From: Mycolicibacterium mucogenicum DSM 44124
Lineage (GTDB): Bacteria > Actinomycetota > Actinomycetes > Mycobacteriales > Mycobacteriaceae
Assembly (NCBI RefSeq): GCF_005670685.2
Contig: NZ_CP062008.1
Location: 310,001 to 374,000, forward strand
Length of the DNA: 64,000 nucleotides
Reading direction: 5' to 3'
Below are positions 1 through 13,051 of the stretch, piece by piece. Made by a program: the position numbers and the translations under genes. How positions within the stretch are numbered: the first letter of the stretch is position 1; each line of letters opens with the position of its first letter. The notes under the pieces were generated by a model. The model saw nothing but the letters and a program-made list of their open reading frames with translations, did not search any database and was not told where the DNA came from.

Positions 1-2520
<2,520 letters not shown>

Positions 2521-2864
2521 GAAAAAGCTGTCCTCCGCGTTTTGCCGGTGACGTCCGATCCCGCGCAGGAGACCGTGTTCAGCGCCAGATTTAATGTGCG
2601 AACGGCCGGCCTTGTCGGGTGCCCAGCAGACCCACCGAACGGCGTCGGCCAGTTGATCTTCCGAACGGCCACGGCCAGCTCATCTTCTGCGGGCCAGTAT
2701 TACATGTAGGTTGCTGAAGCACGAGGATTATGCGCAGTGGTGCTGATTGGTCATCGACGACCGCCCCACCAGGCGTAACGGCGCCGGCAAAGGTTGCCGG
2801 GGTATGTTGATGACGCCATCAGCGTTGCCGGGCCTCAGTGTGTCCAGACCTGGGAGGAAAGTAA
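2521..2864. other. Divergent intergenic region between pks and papA3
   Basis: This 344-base stretch separates the oppositely oriented pks and papA3. I see no credible gene. It carries the pks ribosome binding site at its left end, the papA3 one (GGGAGG, 2852-2857) at its right end, and a promoter/operator candidate at 2784-2808. Confidence 0.6.
2784..2808 (+). promoter_or_regulatory. Palindrome next to a candidate -10 upstream of papA3
   Basis: CCGGCAA-AGG-TTGCCGG (2784-2800) is a perfect 7+3+7 inverted repeat. It is followed at 2803-2808 by TATGTT, a plausible -10 element. The repeat would lie between -35 and -10, where a repressor would block transcription of papA3-mmpL10-PE. The regulator is unknown and the assignment is inference. 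Confidence 0.4.
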
Positions 2865-4304
2865 TTGCGAATCGGGAAAATCACGATCGGAAAGATCGAT
2901 GATTGGACGCCGATCCCAGGTGTTCTGACCTCTTGGCACCCGACCGAGACGGCTCGTGAAGTGGCCCGGCAGGCACCTGTGAGTTCGGTGCCGGTCAGCT
3001 ACATGCAGGGCCAGCACATCCGGGGCGTCGTCGAGCGCACCGGCTCGGGCCTCGAGTACTCCCGGCAGATCATCGCAACATGCGAAGTGCCTGGTCAGTG
3101 CGATATCGCGGCCATGAACGAGGCGCTCAACTCGTATCTGCGCAGGCACGACACCTACCGCAGCTGGTTTGAGTACATCGACACCGGGGCGAGCGGAGCG
3201 ACGGGAAATGGGTTCGCCGAGATCCGTCGTCGTACCATCAGCAATCCCGAAGACCTCGAATTCGAGCCTGTCAACCACGGCGAGCTGGCGGTCGAGGACG
3301 TCCGCAAGCACCTCGTGGACATCCCGACGCCGCTCGAGTGGGGCTGCTTCTCCTTCGGCATCGTCCAGAGCGAAGACAGCTTCAACTTCTACGCGGCCAT
3401 CGACCACGTCCACGGCGACGCCGCGCTGATCGGCATCACCATGCTGGAGGCTCATGGCCGGTACACAGCATTGACAACAGGGGGCTCAGCGTTTGCTCTG
3501 CCCGACGCCGGAAGCTTCGACGAATGGTGCGTCCAGGAGCACGAGCGGACCTCGGCGCTGACCGTCGATTCGCCCGAGGTTCAGGCCTGGATCGAGTTTG
3601 CTGAGAACAACAACAACAGCATGCCGGAGTTCCCGTTGCCGCTCGGGAACGCGATGGAGCCGTCGGTCGGCGACATGGTCGGCGAATCGCTCTTGGACCC
3701 GGAGCAGACGGCGCGGTTCGAGGCTGCCTGTGAGGCGGCCGGCGCGCGCTTCGTCGGTGGCCTGTTCGCCTGCATGGCGCAGGTCGAGCACGAATTGACC
3801 GGTGCGGCAACGTATTACGGCCTCACGCCGCGAGACACCCGGCGTACGTCGGACAACTTCATGACGCAGGGCTGGTTCACCGGCCTGGTGCCCATCACCG
3901 TGCCGATCGCCGCGGCGACGTTCAATGAAGCCGCGTGGGCGGCGCAGGAGTCGTTCGACGGCAACCTCAACATGGCGCGGGTTCCGTACTACCGCGTCCT
4001 GGAGCTCGCGCCTTGGCTGGACTGGCCGCGGCCCAACTTCCCGGTGTCGAACTTCCTGCACGGCGGTGCGGCGCCGCTCAACACCATCCTCGCGGCCACC
4101 GAGATGGGGTACGCCAACAACATCGGCATCTACTCCGACGGCCGGTACTCCTACCAGCTGACCATCTACATCTTCCGCTACGAAGGTGGCACGGTCATGG
4201 AGGTCATGTACCCCGACAACCCCATCGCCAAGAAGTCCGTCACCCGGTATCTCGAGGCAATGAAGTCGGTCTGCACGCGGATCGCCGACGGCGGGAACTG
4301 GTGA
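2865..4304 (+). CDS. papA3: PapA-type trehalose acyltransferase (PapA3-like)
   Basis: Polyketide-associated acyltransferase of the condensation-domain superfamily, 479 residues. PapA3 enzymes acylate trehalose to give the di- or triacyltrehalose precursor of trehalose polyphleates. The active-site HxxxD motif is at residues 181-185 (HVHGD), where many relatives have HHxxxDG. The start is TTG at 2865, about 7 bases after GGGAGG; I saw no better in-frame ATG. The stop lies 31 bases before mmpL10, so both are probably co-transcribed with the following PE gene. The flanking pks, mmpL10 and fadD23 give the TPP assignment; without them this could be any PapA. Confidence 0.88.
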   Translation: MRIGKITIGKIDDWTPIPGVLTSWHPTETAREVARQAPVSSVPVSYMQGQHIRGVVERTGSGLEYSRQIIATCEVPGQCDIAAMNEALNSYLRRHDTYRSWFEYIDTGASGATGNGFAEIRRRTISNPEDLEFEPVNHGELAVEDVRKHLVDIPTPLEWGCFSFGIVQSEDSFNFYAAIDHVHGDAALIGITMLEAHGRYTALTTGGSAFALPDAGSFDEWCVQEHERTSALTVDSPEVQAWIEFAENNNNSMPEFPLPLGNAMEPSVGDMVGESLLDPEQTARFEAACEAAGARFVGGLFACMAQVEHELTGAATYYGLTPRDTRRTSDNFMTQGWFTGLVPITVPIAAATFNEAAWAAQESFDGNLNMARVPYYRVLELAPWLDWPRPNFPVSNFLHGGAAPLNTILAATEMGYANNIGIYSDGRYSYQLTIYIFRYEGGTVMEVMYPDNPIAKKSVTRYLEAMKSVCTRIADGGNW

Positions 4305-4335
4305 CCCGTCGGGCGGGCTCGGCAAGGGGCCTCAC

Positions 4336-7311
4336 TTGCGACGGCTAGCCGATTTTGTCGTGCGGTGGCCGTGGGCGGTGATCGGCCTGTGGATCACGCT
4401 GGCCGTGGCACTGCCGCTGGCCGTGCCGAGTCTCAACGAGATGGCCCAGAAGCATCCGCTGGCGATGCTGCCCGCCGATGCGCCGTCGAACGTCGCCGCC
4501 CGGCACATGACCGAGGCGTTCAAGGAACCCGGCACCGACGACCTCCTGCTCGTCGTGCTCATCAACGACCGCGGCCTCGACCGCAATGACGAAGCCACCT
4601 ACCGCAAGCTGGTGGACGCCCTGCGCGAAGACCAGCACGACGTCGTCATGATGCAGGACTTCATCAGCACGCCGCCCCTGCGCAACTTCATGACCAGCAA
4701 GGACAAGAAGGCCTGGGTGTTGCCGGTCGGCCTGGCCGGTGCGCTGGGCACGCCGCAGTCGTACGCCGCCTACAACCGCGTGGCCGACATCGTCCGGCAC
4801 AGCACCGCCGGCAGCCCGCTCAAGATCCATCTGTCCGGACCCGCGGCCACCGTCGCCGACCTCACCGTCGCCGGTGAGAAAGACCGGATGCCCATCGAGA
4901 TCGCCATCGCGGTCCTCGTGCTCCTGGTCCTGCTGATCGTCTACCGCAATCCGGTGACCATGATGCTGCCGCTCGCCGGGATCGGCATGTCGCTGGTGAT
5001 CGCGCAGGCGACGGTCGCCGGGCTGTCCCAGCTGACCGGGCTGGGCGTGTCGAACCAGGCCATAATCCTGTTGAGCGCCATGATCTTCGGTGCCGGCACC
5101 GACTACGCGGTGTTCCTGATCAGCCGCTACCACGACTATGTGCGGCAGGGCCTGGAATCCACGGATGCCGTCCGGCGGGCATTGGGTTCCGTCGGCAAGG
5201 TCATCACCGCCTCGGCCGCGACCGTCGGCGTCACGTTCCTCGGCATCAGCTTCGCCAAGATGGGCGTCTTCTCCACCGTCGGCGTCTCGTCGGCCATCGG
5301 CATCCTCGTGGCGTTCCTCGCCGCGATCACGCTGCTGCCGGCGATCATCACGCTCGTCGGGCCGAAGGGCTGGATCAAGCCGCGCGACGAGATCACCGCA
5401 CAGCTGTGGCGCCGGTCCGGCGCGCGCATCGTGCGCCGGCCGCGGCTGCACCTGGTGGCCAGCCTGCTGGTGCTGCTCCTGCTGGCCAGCGCCGCGGTCT
5501 TCGCGAAGTTCAACTACGACGACCGCAAGGCTGTCGCCGCATCGGCGCCGAGCTCCATCGGGTACGCCGCGCTCGAGAGCCACTTCAACGTCAACCAGTC
5601 GGTGCCGTCGTACGTCCTCGTCCAGTCGCCGCGCGACCTGCGCTCCCCGCAAGCTCTCGCTGACCTCGAGCAGATGGCATCGCGCATCAGCCAACTGCCG
5701 GACGTCGCCATGGTCAGCGGCATCACCCGTCCCCTCGGCGAGGTGCCGCCCGAGTTCCGGGCCACCTTCCAGGCGGGCCTGGTCGGCGACCGGCTGACCG
5801 AGGGCGCCGGAATGATCGGCGAGCGCACGGGCGACATCAACCGGCTCGCAAAGGGTGCCGACACCCTCGCGACCAACCTCGCCGACGTGCGCGGCCAGGT
5901 CGGCCAGATCGCCACGCAACTCCAGACGACGCTGGATGCTTTCACCGCGATCCGCAGCCAGTACGGCGGCAACAAGCTGGTGCAGAACGTGGAAGTCGCG
6001 GCCAAGCTCGTCAACAGTGTCAGCAAGCTGGGCAACACCCTCGGGCTGAATTACACGGCGGCCAAAGACATGTTCGGCTGGGTGGGCCCGGTGCTCGCGG
6101 CGCTGCAGAACAACGCGGTGTGCGACCTCGACGTGTCCTGCGCCGAAACCCGCGGCCATTTCCAGCGGCTCGAACAGGCGCGCCAGGACGGCACCATCGA
6201 CGAGATCAACAAGCTCGCCGGGCAGTTGCAGACCATGCAGGATCAGAAGACGCTCAACGCGTCGGTGCAGCAGCTCCAGAGCGCGATGACCAACCTGACC
6301 AAGGTGATGCGCAGCATGGGGATGGACAGCCCCGCCGGCGCGCAGGCCAATCTGACCAAGTTGCGCCAGGGCGCCGACCGTTCGGCGACCGGCAGCCGGG
6401 AGGTCGCCAACGGCGTCGACGAGGTCGTCGAGCAGATCAAGCTGATGCGTTCGGGCCTCGACCAGGCCGGGGCCTTCCTGCTGTCGATGAAACAGAACGC
6501 GGCCGGCCCGACGCAGGCGGGCTTCAACATCCCGCCCGAGGTACTGCAGCTCGAAGCCTTCAAGTCGGCGTCGAAGATGTTCATCTCGCCCGACGGACAC
6601 TCGGTGCGGTACCTCGTGCTCACCAAGCTCGACCCGTTCAGCTCCGCCGCCATGGATCAGGTCAACACCATCCGCGACACCGCGCGCGGCGCGCAGCCGA
6701 ACACGTCGCTGTCGGACGCCACGGTGTCGATGGGCGGATATCCGGTGGCGCTCAAGGACACTCGCGACTACTACCAGAACGACATCCGGTTCATCATCAT
6801 CGTCACCGTCGCGGTGGTGCTGCTGATTCTCATGCTGTTGCTGCGGTCGCTGATCGCACCGCTGTATCTGGTTGGCTCCGTGGTGCTTTCGTACTTCGCG
6901 GCGCTCGGCATCGGCGTCGTGGTGTTCCAGTACCTGTTCCACCAGCCGTTGCACTGGACCGTGCCACCGCTGGCATTCGTGGTGCTGGTCGCGGTCGGCG
7001 CCGACTACAACATGCTGTTCGTCTCACGCATGCGTGACGAGTCACCACATGGCATGCGCTACGGCATCATTCGCACGCTGTCGTCGACCGGCGGCGTGAT
7101 CACCGCGGCCGGCCTGATCTTCGCGGCCTCGATGTGGGGTCTGCTGTTCTCCAGCATCGGTACCGTTATCCAGGGCGGCTTCGTCATCGGCGCCGGCATC
7201 CTGCTGGACACCTTCCTGGTGCGGACCATCACCGTGCCCGCCATGGCCACGCTCGTCGGAGACGCGAACTGGTGGCCGTCCCGCCCGAAACCGCAAGGGA
7301 GCGACGTATGA
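4336..7311 (+). CDS. mmpL10: MmpL10-type RND lipid transporter
   Basis: Inner-membrane RND-superfamily transporter of 991 residues. In TPP loci MmpL10 is needed to move the acyltrehalose intermediate out of the cytoplasm. Two pseudo-repeated halves each have a periplasmic domain followed by a membrane bundle. The proton-relay Asp-Tyr pairs are D256-Y257 (GAGTDYAVF) and D890-Y891 (GADYNMLF). The second periplasmic domain holds a long predicted coiled coil at about residues 500-720, with a Cys pair near [10 protein letters not shown], as in other MmpLs. The chosen start is TTG at 4336 behind AAGGGG. Its stop overlaps the next ATG in ATGA, so the PE gene is translationally coupled. Confidence 0.92.
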   Translation: MRRLADFVVRWPWAVIGLWITLAVALPLAVPSLNEMAQKHPLAMLPADAPSNVAARHMTEAFKEPGTDDLLLVVLINDRGLDRNDEATYRKLVDALREDQHDVVMMQDFISTPPLRNFMTSKDKKAWVLPVGLAGALGTPQSYAAYNRVADIVRHSTAGSPLKIHLSGPAATVADLTVAGEKDRMPIEIAIAVLVLLVLLIVYRNPVTMMLPLAGIGMSLVIAQATVAGLSQLTGLGVSNQAIILLSAMIFGAGTDYAVFLISRYHDYVRQGLESTDAVRRALGSVGKVITASAATVGVTFLGISFAKMGVFSTVGVSSAIGILVAFLAAITLLPAIITLVGPKGWIKPRDEITAQLWRRSGARIVRRPRLHLVASLLVLLLLASAAVFAKFNYDDRKAVAASAPSSIGYAALESHFNVNQSVPSYVLVQSPRDLRSPQALADLEQMASRISQLPDVAMVSGITRPLGEVPPEFRATFQAGLVGDRLTEGAGMIGERTGDINRLAKGADTLATNLADVRGQVGQIATQLQTTLDAFTAIRSQYGGNKLVQNVEVAAKLVNSVSKLGNTLGLNYTAAKDMFGWVGPVLAALQNNAVCDLDVSCAETRGHFQRLEQARQDGTIDEINKLAGQLQTMQDQKTLNASVQQLQSAMTNLTKVMRSMGMDSPAGAQANLTKLRQGADRSATGSREVANGVDEVVEQIKLMRSGLDQAGAFLLSMKQNAAGPTQAGFNIPPEVLQLEAFKSASKMFISPDGHSVRYLVLTKLDPFSSAAMDQVNTIRDTARGAQPNTSLSDATVSMGGYPVALKDTRDYYQNDIRFIIIVTVAVVLLILMLLLRSLIAPLYLVGSVVLSYFAALGIGVVVFQYLFHQPLHWTVPPLAFVVLVAVGADYNMLFVSRMRDESPHGMRYGIIRTLSSTGGVITAAGLIFAASMWGLLFSSIGTVIQGGFVIGAGILLDTFLVRTITVPAMATLVGDANWWPSRPKPQGSDV

Positions 7312-8471
7312 ACAAGCGACTTGCCAGCTCGTTGGCGATTGCCACCACGCTGTTGACGGTCGGTGCCTCTGGGCCCCTTGCGAATTGGATCGCGACGGCC
7401 GACGAGCCGTGGGCGGGTCCCGGGTCCGGCTCGGGCTCCGGCGAGCCGATCGTCCCCGCCATCCCGCCGATCGGTACGCCCGGCCGCGGGTACGCACTCG
7501 GCGGCGCACACGTCATGGGCATCCCGTACGACGAGTACATCCGCCGCACCGGCGCCGACTGGTTCCCGGGCCTCAAGCGCGAGATCGTCGACTATCCCGC
7601 CGGCCAGGTGCAGGGCCACGTGCTGAGCTTCATCCCGGGCATCGAAGAACTGCACGAGAAGATGCCCGAGATCGGACTGAACGGCCCCAGCATCGGCGAG
7701 TCGGTCGAGGTCGGCAAGAACAACGTCGTCAACCGCGTCCGCGAGGGCGGCCCCGGCACCGTGATCGGCCTGTCCGAAGGCGCCATGGTCGTGCACGCCG
7801 TGCAGGACCGGCTGGCCTACGACCCGGCGGCGCCGCCACCCAACGAGCTGTCGTTCGCCACCTACGGCGACCCGCTCGCCATCAACCCGTGGACGCAGAG
7901 CTTCCTGCGGCAGACGTATCCGGTCGGCAGCACGGTGCCCGCGCTCGACTTCCTGATGCCGCCGGTGGTCGACAGTCAGTACGACACTTACCAATTCATC
8001 TCCGCATACGACAGCATCGCCGACTGGCCGGACCGGCCCGACAACCTGATGGCGCTCGCGAACGCGGTCGTCGGCCTGGCCACCGGCCACACCGCGGTGG
8101 CGTTCACCAACCCGAAGAACGTGCCGCCGCAGAACATCATCAAGACCGTCAACTCCCGCGGCGCGACGACCACGACGTACATGATCCCCGAGCAGCACCT
8201 GCCGCTCGTCGTGCCGTTCAAGTACCTCGGGATGTCCGAAGCGGACATGAATCACCTCGACGCCGTGATGAAACCCATGGTGGATGCCGGATATTCGCGC
8301 AATGACGACCCGGCGACCGCACCGGTCACCGTCGATCCCGTCAACGGCTACGACCCCGCCGCCGCCACCGCCCCGGCCACGCAAGCCGCCTTCGGTGGTG
8401 CCGCCGACCCGGTGTCACAGCTGATGTCGGGTATCAACTACGTGCTGAGCCACGGGCCGAGCGCGCACTAG
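7308..8471 (+). CDS. Secreted PE-PPE-domain acyltransferase of the TPP locus
   Basis: Exported serine alpha/beta-hydrolase fold protein of 387 residues. Its counterpart in TPP loci, usually called PE, transfers polyphleic chains onto acyltrehalose outside the membrane. An N-terminal signal sequence ends near TADEPW (about residue 33), followed by a Gly/Ser-rich linker and a PE-PPE-type domain. The nucleophile motif GLSEG places the catalytic Ser at 156. It lacks a classical PE helical domain, so the name refers to the PE-PPE domain family. The ATG at 7308 overlaps the mmpL10 stop. It resembles the Rv1184c (Chp2) acyltransferase family. The stop is 3 bases from the converging gap gene. Confidence 0.85.
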   Translation: MNKRLASSLAIATTLLTVGASGPLANWIATADEPWAGPGSGSGSGEPIVPAIPPIGTPGRGYALGGAHVMGIPYDEYIRRTGADWFPGLKREIVDYPAGQVQGHVLSFIPGIEELHEKMPEIGLNGPSIGESVEVGKNNVVNRVREGGPGTVIGLSEGAMVVHAVQDRLAYDPAAPPPNELSFATYGDPLAINPWTQSFLRQTYPVGSTVPALDFLMPPVVDSQYDTYQFISAYDSIADWPDRPDNLMALANAVVGLATGHTAVAFTNPKNVPPQNIIKTVNSRGATTTTYMIPEQHLPLVVPFKYLGMSEADMNHLDAVMKPMVDAGYSRNDDPATAPVTVDPVNGYDPAAATAPATQAAFGGAADPVSQLMSGINYVLSHGPSAH

Positions 8472-8474
8472 GGG

Positions 8475-9116
8475 TCAGATCCCCACCGCGCCCGCGGCGA
8501 CGAGCACAACACCCACCGCCGCCAGCAGGCCGGCGACTTCGTGGCGCTGGCGGGCGCGAATCCAGTTGTGCAGGTTGCTCATCGCGGTCCGGGTTCGTTG
8601 CGGCGCGATCAGGTAGGCCAGCAGCGGGATTTCGACCAACGAGAACGCCACCACGTTGAAGGTCACCAGCGCGCCCATCCGCACCCCGGCCTCGAGGTGC
8701 GCGGCGGCGATGACGGCCAGTGCCGCGAGGTAGTCGACCGAGGGCAGCGCGATGCCCAGGCCCGCGACACCGGCGATCCACAGCGACCGGCCGGTGAGCA
8801 GCCGGGTCAGCCAGTCCGGGACGGTTCGCTCGCGCCCCTTCGTGACGGCCAGCAGCACCGCGGCCACCAAGGCCAGCACGCCGATCACGATCTGGACCGT
8901 CGGCAGGTTGAAATGCGCTGAGGCCCAAGCGGGTAACCGTGACTCGAGGAAGAACAGGACGACCGCGCCGACGGACAGGCCCATCAGGAAACCGCCGCAC
9001 AGGAATGCTGCCAACTGCAGGTGTGGGCGCGGCCGGTTCAGCATGACGACGGACATGCCGATCCGGAACGGCTCCAGGCTCACCGCGATCGCCATCACCA
9101 GCAGGGTGATCCACAT
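8475..9116 (-). CDS. gap: GAP/Sap-family membrane protein (glycolipid-addressing)
   Basis: Integral membrane protein of 213 residues with about six hydrophobic segments. It begins with ITLLVMAIAVSLEPFRIG, which is typical of the GAP (glycopeptidolipid addressing protein) and Sap (sulfolipid-1 addressing protein) family. These proteins assist MmpL-dependent export of surface glycolipids; the mechanism is not settled. It follows fadD23 by 9 bases on the same strand, so the two form an operon converging on papA3-mmpL10-PE. The family is recognised by hydrophobic pattern and context. A role in TPP export is inferred. Confidence 0.75.
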   Translation of the reverse strand: MWITLLVMAIAVSLEPFRIGMSVVMLNRPRPHLQLAAFLCGGFLMGLSVGAVVLFFLESRLPAWASAHFNLPTVQIVIGVLALVAAVLLAVTKGRERTVPDWLTRLLTGRSLWIAGVAGLGIALPSVDYLAALAVIAAAHLEAGVRMGALVTFNVVAFSLVEIPLLAYLIAPQRTRTAMSNLHNWIRARQRHEVAGLLAAVGVVLVAAGAVGI

Positions 9117-9125
9117 GCGGTGCGG

Positions 9126-10838
9126 TTACGCGTCCAACCGGACGAACTGCCCCTGCCGATATTGCTCGGCGCACGCCGACCGGCGCATCTTGCCGCTCGT
9201 GGTGGTCGGGATGGACCCGGCTTCCACCAGCACGACGTCGGCGACCTGTAGTCCGTGCGCCCGCGAAATCGCCGCCACCACATCGTTTTTCAGCCCATCG
9301 AGCGCAGCGGCGTCGGCGCGTGACTTGAGCTCGATGATGGTGACCAGCTGGTCGGTGTGGTCATCGGTCACGGCGATCGCCGCCACCCGGCCACGGCTGA
9401 TCTTCTGCACCGTCGCTTCGATGTCGTCGGAGTAGTGGTTGCGGCCACGCACGATCAGCATGTCCTTGATGCGGCCCACGATGAACAGGTCGCCGTCGGA
9501 GATGAAGCCCTGGTCGCCGGTCCGCAGCCAGCCCGTCTCGGGTGTGCCCTCGGGGGCGCCCACCAGGGTCGCGTCGAAAGCGGACCCCGTCTGTTCCGGC
9601 TTGCGCCAGTACCCGGCGGACACGTTGTCGCCGCGGACCCAGATTTCGCCGACGACGCCGTCGGGGCACACCTGGCAGGTGTCCGCGTCGACGATTTCCA
9701 GCAGCGGCGACGGCGCCCGCCCGTAGCGCATGAGCGGCGTCCCACCGGGTTTGCGCAACGCGATGCCCTGGGTCAGTTCGTCGGCGGCGAACTCGACGAC
9801 TTCCGGCGGCCGGCCGTGGGCGCCGCTGGCCACGTAAAGCGTCGCCTCGGCCAGGCCGTACGACGGCACCATCATCTCGGGCCGGAAGCCGACGGCGGCG
9901 AAGCGTTCGTCGAACTTGATCAGGGTGGGCGGGTGAATGCGTTCGGCACCGTTGTTGATGCCGATGACGCCGCTCAGATCGAGCTCGCCCATCTCGTCGT
10001 CGGTGACGCGCCGGGTCGCGAGGTCGAACGCGAAGTTCGGGGCGGCCGACCACGCCGGGTTGTTCCGGGACAGCGCCTGCAACCAGCGGACGGGACGGGT
10101 CAGGAACGCGATGGGGCTCATGAGGTCGGCCTTGTGGCCGGAGAAGACCGGCACCGCGATCCCGAGCACCAGGCCCATGTCGTGATAGAAGGGCAGCCAC
10201 GAGACGAGCGTCGACCCCGGCGGCAGCTCGCCACCGTGTTGCGACAGCAGATCGGCGAGCAACTGCTCGACGTTCACGCGCAGGTTCTTGTGCGAGATCA
10301 TCACGCCGGCCGGCAGCCGCGTCGACCCGGAGGTGTACTGCAGGTAGGCGATGTCCGGGCCGGCCGGCACCTCTTCATCGAAGTCCCGGTCCGCGTCCAG
10401 ATCGAGGGTGTCGACGGCGATCACGGCGACCATCGAGGCACCGTCGTCCACGTTCTGCGCGGCGATGTCGAACGCGGCCGCGGTGGTCAGCACGACGGTC
10501 GGTGACGTGTCGGTGATGACGGCGCTCACCCGCTCGTCGTGCGAACCCGGCAGCGGGACCGACAGCGGCACCGCGATGAAACCCGCCTGCATGGCGCCCA
10601 GAAACCCGACGATGTAAGCCAGCCCCTGCGGCGCGATGATCAGCGCGCGGTCGCCGGGGACGCCGTGCATGCGGAGCTCGTGCGCCACGTTGAGGGTGCG
10701 ACGGTACAGCTGGGCCCAGGTCAGGCTCTCGGTGACGCCGTCCCAGTCGTGGTCGTAGTCGGTGAAGGTGTAGGCCACGTCGTCTGGGGTCGCGCCGGCG
10801 CGCTCGCGCAGGACGGACAGGATCGACGCATCGGACAT
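9126..10838 (-). CDS. fadD23: FadD23-like long-chain fatty acyl-AMP ligase
   Basis: Fatty acyl-AMP ligase (FAAL) of 570 residues that activates a fatty acid as acyl-adenylate and loads it on the partner polyketide synthase. The ATP-binding signature lies at residues 168-180 (YTSGSTRLPAGVM). The protein ends with a short C-terminal domain carrying the SGKMRR motif that holds the usual catalytic Lys. Length and the Leu-Pro within the signature suit FAALs rather than acyl-CoA ligases. It is the first gene of a two-gene minus-strand operon with gap. The function in TPP synthesis follows from the surrounding pks, papA3 and mmpL10. Confidence 0.88.
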   Translation of the reverse strand: MSDASILSVLRERAGATPDDVAYTFTDYDHDWDGVTESLTWAQLYRRTLNVAHELRMHGVPGDRALIIAPQGLAYIVGFLGAMQAGFIAVPLSVPLPGSHDERVSAVITDTSPTVVLTTAAAFDIAAQNVDDGASMVAVIAVDTLDLDADRDFDEEVPAGPDIAYLQYTSGSTRLPAGVMISHKNLRVNVEQLLADLLSQHGGELPPGSTLVSWLPFYHDMGLVLGIAVPVFSGHKADLMSPIAFLTRPVRWLQALSRNNPAWSAAPNFAFDLATRRVTDDEMGELDLSGVIGINNGAERIHPPTLIKFDERFAAVGFRPEMMVPSYGLAEATLYVASGAHGRPPEVVEFAADELTQGIALRKPGGTPLMRYGRAPSPLLEIVDADTCQVCPDGVVGEIWVRGDNVSAGYWRKPEQTGSAFDATLVGAPEGTPETGWLRTGDQGFISDGDLFIVGRIKDMLIVRGRNHYSDDIEATVQKISRGRVAAIAVTDDHTDQLVTIIELKSRADAAALDGLKNDVVAAISRAHGLQVADVVLVEAGSIPTTTSGKMRRSACAEQYRQGQFVRLDA

Positions 10839-11100
10839 GGCGCCAGGTTACTCAACTCACATGTGACCGGTGGTACCTGGTTTGCCGGTCAGGTGCTGCA
10901 TACGATGCGCGGTGCTATGACGAGTGTGCGGGTTTGGCCCGCAAGACCGCGAAATCTCAATCCGAACATGCACATTCGTCGTAGCAACGCGGTCCGGATG
11001 GTTGTGGAGACCGGCAGCGGGAGGAGCGCCATCTCCTGCCCTGTGGATAACCATCGGTAGAAGAATCGGATCTGTCGGTGGGCACAGTGATGCTCGCACA

Positions 11101-12030
11101 ATGAATCGACCGTTTCTCGGCAGCACAGCCCTGGAGACCGGACTGCTGACCAGACGAGAGCTCCGTGCCGGGTACCGCGCCGTCTACCGGGGTGTCTACC
11201 TTGCCAACGAGGTGGCGCTGACGGCGAGACTGCGCGCCGAGGCGGCGTGGTTGTTCGCCGGACCGGATGCGGTGTTGTGCGGGTTGTCAGCGGCGGCGGT
11301 GCACGGGACCGAGTGGCTCGATGCGGACGCGCCGGCCGAGGTCGTGCGGTCCAACCGGCACTCGCCGACCGGACTCACGGTGCACTCGTATGCGCTCGCT
11401 CCCGACGACGTCTGCATGGCAGGCGGAATGCGGGCGACGTCTGCGGCGCGGACGGCATTCGACCTGGGCCGGCTCCTACCCGAAGACCAGGCAGTACCGA
11501 CCCTGGATGCGTTGTTGAACGCGACCGGATTGGACCCGGCACGCGTGTGGGCGCTGGCCGAAGCCAATCGGGGCATTCGCGGTGTGGATCGACTGCGGAT
11601 TGCGCTGGGGCTGGCCGATGGCGGTTCAGAGTCTCCGCTGCAGACGCAGACCCGGCTGTTGCTGCGCCGCACAGGCATTCCAGGACTGCGAACGCAGATC
11701 CCTTTCTACGACGAGTGGGGACTGGTCTGCACTCGAGCGGCGCTGGGTTGGCCGCGGTGGCAGGTCGCCGTCGAGTGTGACGAGGACGCGGATACGCCGG
11801 GATATCGCGAATGGGTGCACAGCCACACGGCGGAGCTCGAATCGCGGGGGTGGAGCGTCATCTGGGTGACGAAGTCGACGGCGGAAGGTCGAGGAAGCCC
11901 CGGACCCGTGGTGCTGCGGGCACAGGAGAAGTTGTGGGCCGCCCAGCGGAGGCGAGCGAGCCGAGCGGCGTGTGTCCCCCAATCGGGGGACGCCGATTTC
12001 GTCCGGTCGAGGGCCCGATCAGCGGACTGA
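11101..12030 (+). CDS. AbiEi-like / DUF559 protein with degenerate nuclease motif
   Basis: Conserved mycobacterial hypothetical of 309 residues. The N-terminal half resembles type IV toxin-antitoxin AbiEi proteins: a short helix-turn-helix-like start (LETGLLTRRELRAG), then a domain with GLSAAAVHG and RTAFDLGRLL. The C-terminal part (about 205-270) looks like DUF559, a VSR-like endonuclease fold, seen in ALGWPRWQVAVECDEDA and TAELESRGWSVIWV. In active-looking relatives the strand before GWP carries an Asp, and the VAVE strand is followed by YDG and a His. Here these are Ala-Leu and CDE, so nuclease activity may be lost. The ATG at 11101 is the first start that matches relatives. No AbiEii partner is adjacent. 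Confidence 0.6.
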   Translation: MNRPFLGSTALETGLLTRRELRAGYRAVYRGVYLANEVALTARLRAEAAWLFAGPDAVLCGLSAAAVHGTEWLDADAPAEVVRSNRHSPTGLTVHSYALAPDDVCMAGGMRATSAARTAFDLGRLLPEDQAVPTLDALLNATGLDPARVWALAEANRGIRGVDRLRIALGLADGGSESPLQTQTRLLLRRTGIPGLRTQIPFYDEWGLVCTRAALGWPRWQVAVECDEDADTPGYREWVHSHTAELESRGWSVIWVTKSTAEGRGSPGPVVLRAQEKLWAAQRRRASRAACVPQSGDADFVRSRARSAD

Positions 12031-12095
12031 CCTGGGCCGTCGATTCCGCGAAGGTTGTTTCAACGCCAAAACGGCCCCAACCTTCAGGAGACGAT

Positions 12096-12974
12096 ATGAC
12101 CACCACGACTGTGACCACCCGCCCCCGCTTCACCCGCCGTATCGCGGCGGCCGCCGCCCTGGTGGTAGCGCCGGCGCTGGCGTTCGGTCTCTCGCCCGCC
12201 GCCCACGCAGAGACGGGCACGCAGCATTTCCAGGGCTGCGACAACGGCAAGGACGACCCGATCTGGGACGGCGTCCGGCCGCCGACCCACTCGCACCCGC
12301 TGGAGCACTCGCCCAAGCACCCGGGCGGGAACTTCGACATCCAGTGGCCGGGCAACGACTCGACGCGCGGATGGGCAGTGCATCCGGGTGTGGACATGAC
12401 GAAGACCCAGGATCTGCTGGTGGTTCCCACCGTCCGTGAGACCGGGATCGAATGCGACAACCTGCTGCGCGGCGACGCCCCGAACTACTTCAAGCACGCC
12501 TACGAGTCGGTTCACTTCATGACGGGCGGCCCGGACTGGGCACTCGGGCTCAACTCGGCGGACGGCCGCCGGCTGAACCAGCTGCACATCCACCTGACCC
12601 GGCTCTACGGCCCCGCCCGCGAAGACATCGACCGGGCCGTCAAGGCCGGCAAGGTGAGCAAGGACGAGCACAAGTGGGTCGATCAGGTCATCGAGGTCAC
12701 CGGGCACAAGGACGACAAGTTCATCAAGTCCGAGGACAGCAAGCACCAGTACCGGGCCTGGATCACGGACAGTGTCGACGCCAACTTCTTCAAGAAGCTG
12801 AACGACGACATCGTCACGCCGCTGCACAAGCAGGGCAAGCCGGTCGGCATGTCGCACGAGGCGATGCTGATCACGCGCAACCCCGCGGGCAAGGGGTTCG
12901 TGGTCCTGGAAAGCGACACGAACAGTGGCATCCACGGTGTCCCCAACATCGAAGGGATTCTGGACAAGAGGTAG
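12096..12974 (+). CDS. cdh: Secreted CDP-diacylglycerol pyrophosphatase
   Basis: Hydrolase of 292 residues that splits CDP-diacylglycerol into phosphatidate and CMP, related to E. coli Cdh and M. tuberculosis Rv2289. A signal peptide (Arg-rich start, hydrophobic stretch, cleavage after AAHA near residue 38) sends it across the membrane. The body keeps family motifs: [25 protein letters not shown] and the HIT-type catalytic segment NQLHIHLTR with alternating histidines. The start is ATG at 12096, about 7 bases after AGGAG. It stands alone, 77 bases before the kinase gene. Substrate specificity is by family only. Confidence 0.82.
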   Translation: MTTTTVTTRPRFTRRIAAAAALVVAPALAFGLSPAAHAETGTQHFQGCDNGKDDPIWDGVRPPTHSHPLEHSPKHPGGNFDIQWPGNDSTRGWAVHPGVDMTKTQDLLVVPTVRETGIECDNLLRGDAPNYFKHAYESVHFMTGGPDWALGLNSADGRRLNQLHIHLTRLYGPAREDIDRAVKAGKVSKDEHKWVDQVIEVTGHKDDKFIKSEDSKHQYRAWITDSVDANFFKKLNDDIVTPLHKQGKPVGMSHEAMLITRNPAGKGFVVLESDTNSGIHGVPNIEGILDKR

Positions 12975-13051
12975 GTCCACGTCGAAAAGGCGGCCACCCG
13001 AGCGAGTCTCGAGTGGCCGCCGATTCGCGTTCTGGCAGTTACGATCCGACC

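Noticed and set aside
4345..6954. A very long open frame antisense to mmpL10
   Set aside because: Its composition is Asp/Arg/His-rich low-complexity, typical of the mirrored third-codon frame in high-GC genes. It lacks any domain, and mmpL10 is unambiguous.
12452..13051. Upstream extension of the kinase reading frame into the cdh gene
   Set aside because: The extension is an Arg/Gly/Pro-rich out-of-frame reading of cdh. The kinase homology starts at ATG 13052.
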